From Nocardioides marmotae (lineage in GTDB: Bacteria > Actinomycetota > Actinomycetes > Propionibacteriales > Nocardioidaceae): 64,000 nucleotides of DNA. A program made the translations under genes and the position numbers. Shown here one piece after another: positions 1-8,687 of the stretch. Below the pieces are notes generated by a model. That model was not told the DNA's origin. It searched no databases and saw only the letters and a program-made list of their open reading frames with translations. Position 1 is the stretch's first letter. Every line of letters starts with the position of its first letter. Where the stretch lies: the NCBI RefSeq assembly GCF_013177455.1, contig NZ_CP053660.1, positions 682,001-746,000 of the forward strand. The letters are read 5' to 3'.

Positions 1-56
1 TAGTGAACGAAAGCGTAGGCTGATGGCGTTGCCCATCCCGACGACCAGGAGTGACG

Positions 57-1229
57 ATGCGGTTCTGTGAGACCGAGGCCGAGGCGGCGTTCCGTGCCGA
101 GGCCCGAGCCTGGCTGGCCGAGAACGTGCCCGCCGAGAGCCGCCCGCACGACGGCGCCGAGGCGCGGGCCTACGACCTCGAGTGGCAGCGCCGGCAGTAC
201 GAGGGTGGCTGGGCCGGCATCAACTGGCCCGTCGAGTACGGCGGCCGGGCCCTGCCCCTCGAGCTGCAGACCGTGTGGATCGAGGAGTGCGTCCGCGCTC
301 GCGCGCCCGGACCGGGATGCCTGATCGGCGGCCTCAACCACGCCATGCCGACGCTCATGCAGTACGGCACCCAGGAGCAGAAGGACCGCCACATCGCCAA
401 GGTGCTCACCGGCGAGGAGGTGTGGTGCCAGGGGTTCTCCGAGCCCGAGGCCGGCTCGGACCTCGCCGGCATCCGCACCCGCGGCGTGGTCGACGGTGAC
501 CACCTGGTCGTCACGGGCCAGAAGATCTGGACCAGCTACGGCGACCTCGCCGACTACCAGGAGCTGCTGGTCCGCACCAACCCCGACGCCCCGAAGCACA
601 AGGGCATCAGCTGGGTCATCTGCGACATGCGCAGCCCGGGGATCGAGGTCCGCCCGATCCGGCTGATGGCCGGCGACAACCACTTCGCCGAGGTGTTCTA
701 CGACGAGGTCCGCATCCCGCTGGAGAACGTCGTGGGCGGCCTCGACAACGGCTGGAAGGTCGCGATGGCGACCCTGTCGTTCGAGCGGGGCACCGCCTTC
801 ATGGCCGAGCAGATGAAGCTGGCCCGGGTCGCCCAGGAGCTGGTCGAGCTCGCCAAGGAGCTGCCGTCCCCCAGCGGACGCGGTCGCGCCATCGACGACG
901 GCGAGATCCGCGCGCAGCTCGGGCGCGCCGTCGTGGGGGCCCGCACGCTCGACGCGATGACCCACCAGCTGGTCTCCAAGGCCGGGGCCGAGGCACTCCA
1001 GGGCGCCGAGGCGTCCCTGGTGCGCATCCAGTTCTCCAACGTGGCCCAGCAGGTGCACCGGCTCGCGCAGCGGCTGCGCGGCGCCGACTTCCTCCTCGAC
1101 GACAGCGAGGTCGGCGAGCACTCCTGGACCTACAACTACCTGTGGAGCTTCCAGACCTCGATCGGCGGGGGCACGCGCGAGATCCAGCACAACATCGTCG
1201 GCGACCGTCACCTCATGCTGCCGCGCTGA
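57..1229 (+). CDS. acyl-CoA dehydrogenase, large-subunit type
   Basis: FAD-dependent acyl-CoA dehydrogenase of about 390 residues, expected to introduce an alpha,beta double bond into an acyl-CoA and pass electrons to ETF. It has the family layout: helical N-terminal domain, a central beta domain with the FAD-loop motif FSEPEAGSDLAG, and a C-terminal helical domain ending in the GGGTREIQHNIVGDR motif. An upstream in-frame GTG at 51 directly abuts AGGA, so ATG 57 with AGGA 6 nt upstream is the better start. The next gene, 29 bp downstream, is a shorter member of the same family, as in the heteromeric FadE/ChsE pairs of steroid side-chain oxidation. Substrate unknown; the island suggests an aryl-alkanoyl-CoA. 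Confidence 0.9.
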   Translation: MRFCETEAEAAFRAEARAWLAENVPAESRPHDGAEARAYDLEWQRRQYEGGWAGINWPVEYGGRALPLELQTVWIEECVRARAPGPGCLIGGLNHAMPTLMQYGTQEQKDRHIAKVLTGEEVWCQGFSEPEAGSDLAGIRTRGVVDGDHLVVTGQKIWTSYGDLADYQELLVRTNPDAPKHKGISWVICDMRSPGIEVRPIRLMAGDNHFAEVFYDEVRIPLENVVGGLDNGWKVAMATLSFERGTAFMAEQMKLARVAQELVELAKELPSPSGRGRAIDDGEIRAQLGRAVVGARTLDAMTHQLVSKAGAEALQGAEASLVRIQFSNVAQQVHRLAQRLRGADFLLDDSEVGEHSWTYNYLWSFQTSIGGGTREIQHNIVGDRHLMLPR

Positions 1230-1258
1230 CGCGGCCCCACCAAGAACGGCAGGAACCC

Positions 1259-2245
1259 ATGTTCGATCTGGTACCGGACGAGCTCCAGCGCTCCGTCATC
1301 GACTCCGCCCGGGAGGTGGCCGAGGCGACCCTGAAGGAGGGGTCGGCGCCCTGGGCCCCGATCGCCGACTCCGGCCTGCTCGGCCTCGGCGTGGCCGAGG
1401 AGGCCGGCGGCGTCGGCTCGGGTGCCGCCGAGGAGATGCTGGCGCTCGTCGAGCTGGGGGCCGCGCTGGTGGACCCCACGGTCCTCGCGTCGATGCTGGC
1501 CGCTCACCTGCTGGCCGCCGAGCCCACCCTGGAGGCGACCGCGGACCTCACGCTCGCCGACGTCCTCGGCGGGTCGCGGCGCATCGCGCTCGCCGACCCG
1601 TGGCACTGGGGTTTCGATGACCGGGGCTTCGACGGCGCCGCCACGAGCTACCGCGTCGTGCTGCCCCTCGGGGGGAGCGCGCCCGAGCTGGCCGTCGCGG
1701 TGACGCCCGACGGCGTGGCGTTGCTGCGACTGGACGACGTCGAGGTGCAGCGCGGTTTCGACCGCACCGCGCCGGTCGGCCGGGCCACCGGCACCCTGCT
1801 CGGCGAGCCGGACCGGGCCCTGCTCGACCGGGCGCTCCTGCTGCGCGGCGCGCTGCAGGTGGGCCTGACCCGGCGGGTGCTGGAGATCTCGCGCGAGCAC
1901 GCCACGACCCGGCACCAGTTCGGCAAGCCGATCGGGTCCTTCCAGGCCGTCAAGCACCACCTGGCGGGGATCGCCGTCCAGCTCGACGCCTCCCAGGCGC
2001 TGGTCGCCCAGGCCGCCGTGCTGGTCGATGCCGATCGGTCCGACCCCGTGGTGGCGCGGAGCGCCGCCGTGGTCGCGGGCCGCTGCGCCGTGGACTCGTG
2101 CCGGACCGCGATCCAGGTGCACGGCGGCATCGGCGTCACCGACGAGAGCGACCTGCACGTCTTCCTGCGCCGTGCCCACCTGTGGGAGCAGGTCCTCGGC
2201 AGTCCGGACCATCACGAGGAGTGGGTCGTGCGGCACGTCTCCTGA
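1259..2245 (+). CDS. acyl-CoA dehydrogenase, small-subunit type
   Basis: Second partner (328 aa) of the first acyl-CoA dehydrogenase pair. The N-terminal half is reduced, and the C-terminal half keeps the family's GKPIGSFQAVKHHLAGI stretch and the IQVHGGIGVTDESDLHVFLRR end. Short diverged members of this kind usually work only as heteromers with a full-length partner, here the gene just upstream. ATG 1259 is chosen because it leaves a short gap to the upstream stop with AGGA just in front, and because sequence before it does not resemble the family. Substrate not determinable from sequence. Confidence 0.88.
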   Translation: MFDLVPDELQRSVIDSAREVAEATLKEGSAPWAPIADSGLLGLGVAEEAGGVGSGAAEEMLALVELGAALVDPTVLASMLAAHLLAAEPTLEATADLTLADVLGGSRRIALADPWHWGFDDRGFDGAATSYRVVLPLGGSAPELAVAVTPDGVALLRLDDVEVQRGFDRTAPVGRATGTLLGEPDRALLDRALLLRGALQVGLTRRVLEISREHATTRHQFGKPIGSFQAVKHHLAGIAVQLDASQALVAQAAVLVDADRSDPVVARSAAVVAGRCAVDSCRTAIQVHGGIGVTDESDLHVFLRRAHLWEQVLGSPDHHEEWVVRHVS

Positions 2246-2309
2246 CGTGCGCTGACCCCGCGGCCGGATCCGCAACCCACCCGACTCACGACCAGAAGGC
2301 AGAAGACCC

Positions 2310-2636
2310 ATGGCTTACGTGATCGCCGAGCCCTGCATCGACGTCAAGGACCGCGCCTGCATCGAGGACTGCCCCGTGGATGCGATCTACGAGGGGCCTC
2401 GGGGCACCTACATCAGCCCCCTGGAGTGCATCGACTGCGGCGCGTGCGCCGAGGCGTGCCCGGCTGGAGCCGTGTTCTTCGTCGGCGACCTCCCGGCGAA
2501 GTGGAAGGACTGGACGGCGGCCAACGCGGAGTTCTTCGAGATCAACGGCATCGAGGCGGCCGGCGGCTACGAGAAGGTGGGGCCGCAGGAGCGCGACCAC
2601 GCCATCGTCGAGGCCTACGTCGCGGCCGAGGCCTGA
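2310..2636 (+). CDS. fdxA: 7Fe ferredoxin (3Fe-4S / 4Fe-4S)
   Basis: Small electron carrier of 108 aa. The N-terminal cluster site reads PCIDVKDRACIEDCPVD, with the spacing of a 3Fe-4S or mixed site, and is followed by the classic 4Fe-4S motif CIDCGACAEACP. The long C-terminal tail is normal for the actinobacterial FdxA/FdxC class. It follows the acyl-CoA dehydrogenase pair by 64 bp and is the only ferredoxin gene in the window. It could therefore serve the Rieske dioxygenase (9445-11378) or the P450 (30898-32076), with the reductase at 19155 as electron donor. That pairing is an inference; Rieske-type [2Fe-2S] ferredoxins are more usual partners of such dioxygenases. Confidence 0.93.
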   Translation: MAYVIAEPCIDVKDRACIEDCPVDAIYEGPRGTYISPLECIDCGACAEACPAGAVFFVGDLPAKWKDWTAANAEFFEINGIEAAGGYEKVGPQERDHAIVEAYVAAEA

Positions 2637-2659
2637 CCGCGACCTCGACGAGGCGCGTC

Positions 2660-3466
2660 GTGACCCAGGCGCCGGCAGCCGTTCCGATCGAGGAGGGCGA
2701 CCGCGACTTCGTGCAGTCGGTGGCCAAGGGGCTGCTGGTGCTCCGCGCGTTCTCCGCCGACCGCCCGAGCCTGACGGTGGCCGACCTGGCCCGGGAGACC
2801 GGGCTCAGCCGGGCCGCGGTGCGGCGCATCGTGCTCACCCTGCAGGCCCTCGGCTACCTCGGTGCCCAGGGCCGCCGGCTCGCCCTGCGCCCCCGGGTGC
2901 TGGACCTGGGGTACGCCCTCATGTCGTCGGCCGGACTGTCGGGGCTGGTGCAGTCGCACCTCGACGTTCTCGAGGCCGAGGTCCGTGAGCACTGCTCGGC
3001 CGGGATCTTCGTCGACGGTGAGGTCGTCTACATCGCACGGGCGCAGTCACGTCGCGTGCTCTCCGTCGTCACCGACGTGGGCGCGAGGTTGCCGGCGGCG
3101 TCGACGGCGATCGGGCGGGTGCTGCTGAGCGGGCTGGACGACGCGGAGATCCGCGAGCACGTCGCCCGCCGACCGCCCACGGCCCACACCCACCTGTCCA
3201 TCACCGACCCCGAGCGGGTGCTGGAGGAGGTGCGGACGGCCCGGCTGAACGGCTTCGCGCTCGCCAGCGAGGAGCTCGAGCTCGGCTATCGAGCGGTCGC
3301 CGTGCCGCTGCACGGAGCGGACGGCTCGATCCTCGCCGCGGTCAACGTGCGCATGCACGTGGGGCGGGTCTCCCTCGAGGAGGCCCTGCGCGACGTCGTG
3401 CCTCGACTGCGCCTCGCGGCCGGACGGGTGGAGCGCGACCTGGCGCTCCATCCCCTGCCGTTCTGA
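2660..3466 (+). CDS. IclR-family transcriptional regulator (copy 1)
   Basis: Regulator of 268 aa. An N-terminal winged helix-turn-helix (about residues 15-75, with TGLSRAAVRRIVLTLQALGY) is followed by the IclR effector-binding domain. The segment GARLPAASTAIGRVLLSGL is characteristic of the PcaR/PobR/CatR branch that senses aromatic acids. GTG 2660 gives a normal IclR length and lies 23 bp after the ferredoxin stop, so it is probably cotranscribed with the upstream genes. It is closely related to the next gene, evidently a tandem duplication. Ligand and regulatory sign are not visible in the sequence. Confidence 0.92.
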   Translation: MTQAPAAVPIEEGDRDFVQSVAKGLLVLRAFSADRPSLTVADLARETGLSRAAVRRIVLTLQALGYLGAQGRRLALRPRVLDLGYALMSSAGLSGLVQSHLDVLEAEVREHCSAGIFVDGEVVYIARAQSRRVLSVVTDVGARLPAASTAIGRVLLSGLDDAEIREHVARRPPTAHTHLSITDPERVLEEVRTARLNGFALASEELELGYRAVAVPLHGADGSILAAVNVRMHVGRVSLEEALRDVVPRLRLAAGRVERDLALHPLPF

Positions 3467-3512
3467 CTCCCGGAGGCCGGCGTACCACCACGCGCACGAA
3501 GCGCCGTTCGCG

Positions 3513-3540
3513 AGCCGCACACCTGTGCGGCTGTTAGGTT
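3513..3540 (+). promoter_or_regulatory. leaderless promoter with IclR-type operator in front of iclR copy 2
   Basis: The inverted repeat AGCCGCACACCTGTGCGGCT (3513-3532; nine of ten arm pairs match) contains CGCACACCTGTGCG, close to the CGCACG-N2-TGTGCG element found at other promoters of the island. It ends just before a -10-like TAGGTT (3535-3540), which lies 8 nt ahead of GTG 3549. The layout predicts a leaderless transcript and autoregulation of the downstream iclR gene. Confidence 0.6.
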
Positions 3541-3548
3541 CGGCTCCT

Positions 3549-4352
3549 GTGAGCGATCCTCTCTCAGACCCGTCCGAGCCGGGCGACCGCGACTTCATCC
3601 AGTCGATCGCCAAGGGCTTGCTCGTGCTGCGGTCGTTCTCGGCGGAGCGCCCGACCTTCACCCTGGCCGAGATGGCGCGGGAGACCGGGCTCAGCCGCGC
3701 CGCGGTGCGTCGAGTGCTGCTGACGTTGCAGTCGCTCGGCTACGTCGAGGTGCGCGGACGTCAGTACGCCCCTCTCCCCAAGGTCCTCGATCTCGGCTAC
3801 GCGTTCGTGTCCTCGGCAGGGCTCAACGGGCTCATCCAGGCCCACCTCGAGAGGTTGAACGAGGAGATCGACGAGGCGTGCTCGGCCGGCGTGCTCGACG
3901 ACGGCCAGGTCGTCTACGTGGCCCGGGCCCAGACTCGCCGGCTGTTGTCGGCCGTCATGGGTGTCGGTGCTCGGCTCAACGCCGCGTCGACGGCGATCGG
4001 GCGAGTGCTGTTGTCGGGGCTCGACGACGAGGAGGTACGTCGCCACCTGCGCGAGCACCCTGCCGAGGCGCAGACCTCGATGTCGATCACCGAGCCCGAG
4101 CGGCTGCTCGAGGAGGTCCGGCGGGCACGGCTGAGGGGTTACGCGATCGCCGACGAGGAGCTGGAGATCGGCTTCCGGGCCGCTGCGGTGCCGCTGCGCC
4201 GGTCGGACGGCTCGATCGTGGCAGCCATCAACGTCGGCATGCACGTGTCCCGCGTGAGCCTCGAGGAGGCTCGGGCCGAGATCGTGCCGAAGATGCTCGC
4301 CGTCGCGGACGCCATCGAGCGCGACCTGGCGATGCACCCGATGCCGTTCTAG
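3549..4352 (+). CDS. IclR-family transcriptional regulator (copy 2)
   Basis: Regulator of 267 aa with the same layout as its upstream neighbour: a winged helix-turn-helix near residues 15-75, then an effector domain containing GARLNAASTAIGRVLLSGL. Long stretches match copy 1 with conservative changes. GTG 3549 is preferred because a TAGGTT box lies 8 nt upstream, which fits a leaderless start; the GTG further upstream (3525) lies inside the operator palindrome. Its stop overlaps the stop of the convergent enoyl-CoA hydratase gene by 4 bp. It likely controls its own promoter and other promoters in the island carrying the same inverted repeat (inference). Confidence 0.92.
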   Translation: MSDPLSDPSEPGDRDFIQSIAKGLLVLRSFSAERPTFTLAEMARETGLSRAAVRRVLLTLQSLGYVEVRGRQYAPLPKVLDLGYAFVSSAGLNGLIQAHLERLNEEIDEACSAGVLDDGQVVYVARAQTRRLLSAVMGVGARLNAASTAIGRVLLSGLDDEEVRRHLREHPAEAQTSMSITEPERLLEEVRRARLRGYAIADEELEIGFRAAAVPLRRSDGSIVAAINVGMHVSRVSLEEARAEIVPKMLAVADAIERDLAMHPMPF

Positions 4353-5152
4353 ACGCCCTGGTCGGGGAGCGTGGACCAGACCGGGTCGCGCTTCTCGCGG
4401 AACGCCCGCGGTCCCTCGGCGGCGTCGGGGTGGCCGTGCTGGCGACGGACGAGCTCCCAGGCCAGGTCGTAGCTGGTGGCGTAGAGGTTGCGCTCGAAGG
4501 TGCGCAGCGAGCGCCGGGTGAGCCGGACGGCCTCGGGGGAGTTCCTCGCGATGGTCGCCGCCAGCTCGAGGCCCCGGTCGAGCAGGTGCTCGGGGGCCAC
4601 GACCTCGGAGACCAGCCCGGCGGCGAGCGCCTGCTCGGCGTCCAGCGGCTCGTGCTTCCCGAGCAGCGCCATGCGGGTGAGCGTGGCCCACTGCATCTTG
4701 GGGTGCAGCAGCAGGGGGCCGACGCCGCTGACCCGTCCGACGCTGACGTGCGGGTCGAGGAAGCGAGCGGTGGTCGAGGCGACAGCGATGTCGGCGTCCG
4801 CGACGAAGTGCAGCCCGCCGCCGGCTGCGACGCCGTTGACCACGGTGATCACCGGGACGTCGACGACCGGGCCGGGCAGGAACGAGAGCTCGTCCGCCGC
4901 GGTCTCGATCTCCAGCGCCCCGCCCAGCACCGAGGTGTCGGCGCCGGAGCAGAAGCCCTTGCCGGCACCGGTGACGACGACGCACCGCACCTGGCGGGTG
5001 CCCTTCACCGCGCGCCACAGGTCGCGCAGGTCGTCCATGACGGCGTGGGTCAGTGCATTGAGCACCTGGGGCCGGTTGAGCGTGACGACCAAGGTGGTGC
5101 CGTCGAGGCTGGCCAGGACGTCTCCGTCGCGGCGTTCGAGTGCTGCGGTCAT
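4349..5152 (-). CDS. enoyl-CoA hydratase/isomerase family protein
   Basis: Crotonase-fold protein of 267 aa. It shows the two oxyanion-hole regions, CSGADTSVLGG and the turn GVAAGGGLHFVADADIA, and the family's C-terminal segment with AREARxA-like spacing (SPEAVRLTRRSL). Expected to hydrate or isomerise an enoyl-CoA made by the acyl-CoA dehydrogenases of the island. ATG 5152 is the start that gives a normal family length; the open frame continues upstream only as non-homologous sequence under the MFS gene. Lies 77 bp downstream of the MFS gene on the same strand, so the two may share a transcript. Converges on iclR copy 2 with a 4-bp CTAG overlap. Confidence 0.9.
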   Translation of the reverse strand: MTAALERRDGDVLASLDGTTLVVTLNRPQVLNALTHAVMDDLRDLWRAVKGTRQVRCVVVTGAGKGFCSGADTSVLGGALEIETAADELSFLPGPVVDVPVITVVNGVAAGGGLHFVADADIAVASTTARFLDPHVSVGRVSGVGPLLLHPKMQWATLTRMALLGKHEPLDAEQALAAGLVSEVVAPEHLLDRGLELAATIARNSPEAVRLTRRSLRTFERNLYATSYDLAWELVRRQHGHPDAAEGPRAFREKRDPVWSTLPDQGV

Positions 5153-5229
5153 GGGATCTCCAAGCGTGTGTTCGTCCGGCGCGGGACAGCGCGCCGCGGG
5201 CCATCGGTGACGGGGTGGTCGTGCGGGGG

Positions 5230-6531
5230 TCAGGTGGTGTCCTGCGGGTCGTCCAGCCGAGCCAGGCCGATGCGCGCCGGCAGGAGGTGGAGCACCGCGG
5301 CGACCACGATGAGGAGCGCGCCGGCCGTGGCGATGGTGACGCGCGGGCCCACGGCGTCGGCGACGGCGCCCTGCACCGCGGAGCCCACGCTCGCCGCGAC
5401 CATGAACGTCATCAGCTTCAGCGCCAGCACCCGTCCGCGCATGTTCTCCGCGACGATCATCTGGGCGGCCGTCTGGTTGCTGTTGCTCGCGGAGAAGAAG
5501 CCGGCTCCGGCCACCACGAGCGCCACCAGGGCGAGTCCGAAGCTGGGGCTCAGGCCGAAGCAGAGCACCGCGCCGCCGTAGACCGGCAGGCCGAACCGCA
5601 TCACGGTGCCGCGGGGCAGGAAGCGCTCCCATCCGGCGAGCACCGGGCCCATGGCGACGGCGCCGAGGCCCAGGGCGACGTTGAGCGCGCCCATGCCGGT
5701 GCTGCCGACGTCCCAGGCCTCCTCCGCCATCACGATCGTGAACGTGAGCACCGGGTAACCCAGGAGCCCGATCAGCGTGGAGCAGATCAGGGTCAGCCGC
5801 AACGCCGGGTGCCGCAGCACGTAGCCACCCGCGCCGACCAGGCCGCGCAACGCGGTGACGCGGTGCTCGAGGCGTACGCCGCGGGTGTCGGCGCGCATCA
5901 CGAGCAGGCCCACCAGCACCGCGACGAACGTGAGGGCGTTGACGAGGAAGGCGGCCCAGGCGCCGGCGACGGCCAGCACGACGCCCGCCGTGGCGGGTCC
6001 GACCGCCTTGGCCACGTTGATCTGCATCGAGTTGAGGGTCACCGCGCTGCGGAGGTCCTCTCGCGGCACCAGCCGGTTGACCAGCGACTGCCAGCTCGGC
6101 TGGGTCAACCCGTTCAGCAGGCCGACCAGCACCACCAGGCAGAGCACGGCCCACGGCTCGCGGATGCCGTACAACCAGTTGAGGCACTGCAGGAGGGCCA
6201 CCAGCGCCATCAGTGACTGCGTGACCACCAGGACGCGCCGGGGGTCGTTGCTGTCCGCCAGCGCGCCCCCGGCGGGGCTCGCGAGCACCATCGGGATGGA
6301 GAGCGCTGCGGTCGCCAGCCCCACCCACAGGGCGCTGCCGGTGAGCTGGAAGAGCACCCACGGCACGGCGAGGTTCTGCAGCCACGTGCCCGAGCTCGAG
6401 GCGATGGACGCGCTCCAGAAGATCGCGAAGTCGCGGTGCCGCAGCGCACGGAACGCGTGGCGCATACCAGGCACAGATGCCGTCTCGTCGGCTGACGTCA
6501 GGCGGGGAGGCGTCTCGGGCGGGGTCGGCAC
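5230..6531 (-). CDS. MFS transporter (EntS/MFS_3 type)
   Basis: Integral membrane protein of 433 aa with about 12 hydrophobic segments. It has the MFS_3 opening FRALRHRDFAIFWSASIASSSGTW and the loop-2 signature GGALADSNDPRRVLV. Relatives are proton-driven exporters of siderophores or small toxic molecules, so export of a pathway intermediate or uptake of the substrate are both possible. GTG 6531 is supported by a TAGGCT box ending 6 nt upstream, which predicts a leaderless transcript. It is divergent from the CoA-transferase gene, and the shared region carries the island's inverted-repeat operator. Confidence 0.88.
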   Translation of the reverse strand: MPTPPETPPRLTSADETASVPGMRHAFRALRHRDFAIFWSASIASSSGTWLQNLAVPWVLFQLTGSALWVGLATAALSIPMVLASPAGGALADSNDPRRVLVVTQSLMALVALLQCLNWLYGIREPWAVLCLVVLVGLLNGLTQPSWQSLVNRLVPREDLRSAVTLNSMQINVAKAVGPATAGVVLAVAGAWAAFLVNALTFVAVLVGLLVMRADTRGVRLEHRVTALRGLVGAGGYVLRHPALRLTLICSTLIGLLGYPVLTFTIVMAEEAWDVGSTGMGALNVALGLGAVAMGPVLAGWERFLPRGTVMRFGLPVYGGAVLCFGLSPSFGLALVALVVAGAGFFSASNSNQTAAQMIVAENMRGRVLALKLMTFMVAASVGSAVQGAVADAVGPRVTIATAGALLIVVAAVLHLLPARIGLARLDDPQDTT

Positions 6532-6537
6532 GGGCCA

Positions 6538-6580
6538 AGCCTAGAGAAAGGTTGCGCTCTGCGCACGCTCGTGCGAATAT
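6538..6580. promoter_or_regulatory. divergent promoter region with IclR-type operator
   Basis: The perfect inverted repeat CGCACGCTCGTGCG (6562-6575) sits between two putative promoters. On the minus strand TAGGCT (6538-6543) leads the MFS gene. On the plus strand TTGCGC (6552-6557) and GAATAT (6575-6580), 17 bp apart, could serve the CoA-transferase gene. The operator would overlap the -35 region of one promoter and the spacer of the other, which suits a repressor acting on both. Confidence 0.55.
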
Positions 6581-6617
6581 CGGGCAACCGTTCGACCATC
6601 TCCAGGAGCGCCTCACC

Positions 6618-7781
6618 ATGACTGCCCCGCTCTCGCCCGCCGGTCCGCTCTCGGGCGTCCGCGTGCTCGACCTGTCCCGGATGATCGCTGCGCCCTTCGC
6701 CGCGATGTCCCTCGGCGAGCTCGGTGCGGACGTCGTCAAGGTCGAGCGCGCGGGCGCCGGCGACGACACCCGCTTCTTCGGCCCGTTCGACGAGTCGGGT
6801 GAGAGCCCGTACTTCTGGGCCTACAACCGCAACAAGGCCGGCATCGCCCTGGACCTCTCCAGTGACGAGGGCCGCCAGGTGGTGCGCCGGCTCGCGCTGG
6901 AGTGGGCCGACGTGGTCATCGAGAACTTCAAGGGCGGCACCCTGGAACGTTGGGGCCTGGGCCTGGACGACCTGCGCGCCGAGAAGCCGAGCCTGGTCAC
7001 GGCGTCGGTCCGCGGCTACCCGCTCGGCGACGACCGTCCGGGCTACGACTTCATCCTCCAGGCCGGAGCGGGCCTGATGTCGATCACCGGCGAGCCCGAC
7101 GGCGACCCGGTCCGCGTCGGCCTGCCGGTCGTCGACCTGTTCGCCGGTCACTACCTCACGAGCGGCATCCTGGCCGCGCTGCTCGAGCGCGCGCGCTCCG
7201 GCCGGGGCCAGCACGTCTCGGTCTCCCTCTACGAGGCCCAGGTCTCGATGCTCGCCCACGCCGGCCTGCACTACCTCGCGCTGGGCCACCAGACCCCGCG
7301 GGTGGGCAACGGCAACTCCTCGGCCGGCCCCTACGACGTCTATCCGACCAAGACCGACCCGGTGGCGGTCTGCTGCGGCTCGCAGCACCAGTTCACCGGC
7401 TTCTGCCGCGAGCTGGGCCGCGAGGACCTGCTCGAGGACCCGCGTTTCGGCTCGAACAGCGCCCGGGTCGCGCACAAGTCCGACCTCGACGCGATCGTGG
7501 TCGCGGAGTTCGCCGCCCTCCCGGCAGAGGCGGTGCTCGCCAAGCTCGAGGCCGCCGGCGTGCCCAGCGGTCCGGTGCGGACGCTGCCGGAGGTCTTCGA
7601 CGACGAGCCGGCCACCCAGCCCATGAAGCACGTGCTTCCCACCGACGGCGGCGGCCAGCAACCGGCGATCGGCCTGCCGTGGGTGTTCAGCGACACCCCG
7701 GTCGGCCCGCGCTCCGCCGCGCCCCGGCTGGGCCAGCAGAGCGAGGAGATCCTCGCCCTGCTCACCGACGGCGCGGTCTGA
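6618..7781 (+). CDS. CaiB/BaiF (family III) CoA transferase
   Basis: Protein of 387 aa that should move CoA between an acyl-CoA donor and a carboxylic acid. It starts with the class motif GVRVLDLSRMIAAPFAAMSL, has the ADVVKVERAGAGDDTR nucleotide-binding segment, and carries the presumed catalytic aspartate in GLPVVDLFAGHY. ATG 6618 is preceded by CCAGGAG (6602-6608) at a usable distance and starts where the family starts. First gene of the plus-strand catabolic run. The likely job is CoA activation of the aromatic acid or of a ring-cleavage acid, feeding the acyl-CoA dehydrogenases (inference). Confidence 0.9.
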   Translation: MTAPLSPAGPLSGVRVLDLSRMIAAPFAAMSLGELGADVVKVERAGAGDDTRFFGPFDESGESPYFWAYNRNKAGIALDLSSDEGRQVVRRLALEWADVVIENFKGGTLERWGLGLDDLRAEKPSLVTASVRGYPLGDDRPGYDFILQAGAGLMSITGEPDGDPVRVGLPVVDLFAGHYLTSGILAALLERARSGRGQHVSVSLYEAQVSMLAHAGLHYLALGHQTPRVGNGNSSAGPYDVYPTKTDPVAVCCGSQHQFTGFCRELGREDLLEDPRFGSNSARVAHKSDLDAIVVAEFAALPAEAVLAKLEAAGVPSGPVRTLPEVFDDEPATQPMKHVLPTDGGGQQPAIGLPWVFSDTPVGPRSAAPRLGQQSEEILALLTDGAV

Positions 7782-7822
7782 GCCGCGACGACGGCACACC
7801 CGAGAGACGAAAGGCACCACCG

Positions 7823-8683
7823 ATGACCAACACCGCCTCCCTCGAGGCCGACTACTTCGGCCTGGAGTCACGGTGGCTGGAGACGGCCCCCGGCGAGAAC
7901 ACCCACTACCACGACCTCGGCGACGGGGTGCCGGTCGTGTTCCTGCACGGCTCCGGCGCCGGCGTCTCCGCCGCGGCCAACTGGTGGCTCAACCTGCCCA
8001 CGCTGGCCAAGGGCGTCCGCACCATCGCGATCGACCTGATCGGCTTCGGCCAGACCCAGGTGCCCGACGACGTGCAGTACGGCATCCGCGAGTGGGGCGA
8101 CCACGTGCTGCGGGTGCTCGACGGTCTCGGCCTGGAGAAGGCCTGGCTGGTGGGCAACTCGCTCGGCGGCTGGGTCGCGATGCAGCTGGCCATCGACCAC
8201 CCCGAGCGCGTGGAGGGGGTGGTCTCGATGGGCACCGGTGGTGCGCCTCGCAAGACCGCTGCCCTCAGCAGCCACGCCAAGCCCGACGTCACCCCTGCGG
8301 GGATCCGCGCGGTGCTCGAGGACTTCGTCGTCGACCCGACGCTGGTCACCGACCAGCTGGTCGACGCCCGCTACAACGCCGCGCTCGTGCCGAACGCCCC
8401 CGAGCGCTTCGCCTCGGTGATCGCGGCCCGCGAGCGCGACCGGAGCGACATGCCGCTCACCGACGCGGACCTCTCGGCCCTGCCCATGCCGGTGCTGCTC
8501 ATCCACGGTCGCGAGGACAGCGTGATCCCGCCCGAGCGCAGCTGGCGGCTGGCCGGGCTGATCCCGGACGTCGAGCTGCACCTGTTCGCGAACTGCGGGC
8601 ACTGGAGCCAGGTCGAGTGCGCCGACCGGTTCAACACCGTCGTCGGTGACTACCTCGCCGCCCGCACGTCGTCCGGCGCCTGA
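7823..8683 (+). CDS. mhpC: meta-cleavage product hydrolase (MhpC/BphD type)
   Basis: Alpha/beta hydrolase of 286 aa, expected to split the C-C bond of a ring-cleavage product to 2-hydroxypentadienoate and a carboxylic acid. Visible elements are the oxyanion motif HGSGAG, the nucleophile elbow GNSLGG (Ser113), the acid in HGREDSVIPPE (Asp232) and the base in NCGHWSQVE (His260). The region around CGHWSQVECADRFN closely resembles MhpC of E. coli, whose length is also near 288. ATG 7823 follows an AAAGG element. The SDR gene begins 4 bp after its stop. HsaD-like substrates cannot be excluded. Confidence 0.87.
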   Translation: MTNTASLEADYFGLESRWLETAPGENTHYHDLGDGVPVVFLHGSGAGVSAAANWWLNLPTLAKGVRTIAIDLIGFGQTQVPDDVQYGIREWGDHVLRVLDGLGLEKAWLVGNSLGGWVAMQLAIDHPERVEGVVSMGTGGAPRKTAALSSHAKPDVTPAGIRAVLEDFVVDPTLVTDQLVDARYNAALVPNAPERFASVIAARERDRSDMPLTDADLSALPMPVLLIHGREDSVIPPERSWRLAGLIPDVELHLFANCGHWSQVECADRFNTVVGDYLAARTSSGA

Positions 8684-8687
8684 GCCG

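Noticed and set aside
4349..6769. Long minus-strand frame joining enoyl-CoA hydratase with upstream sequence
   Set aside because: Only the part up to 5152 resembles a known protein; the rest lies antisense or out of frame to the MFS gene and is a by-product of high GC content.
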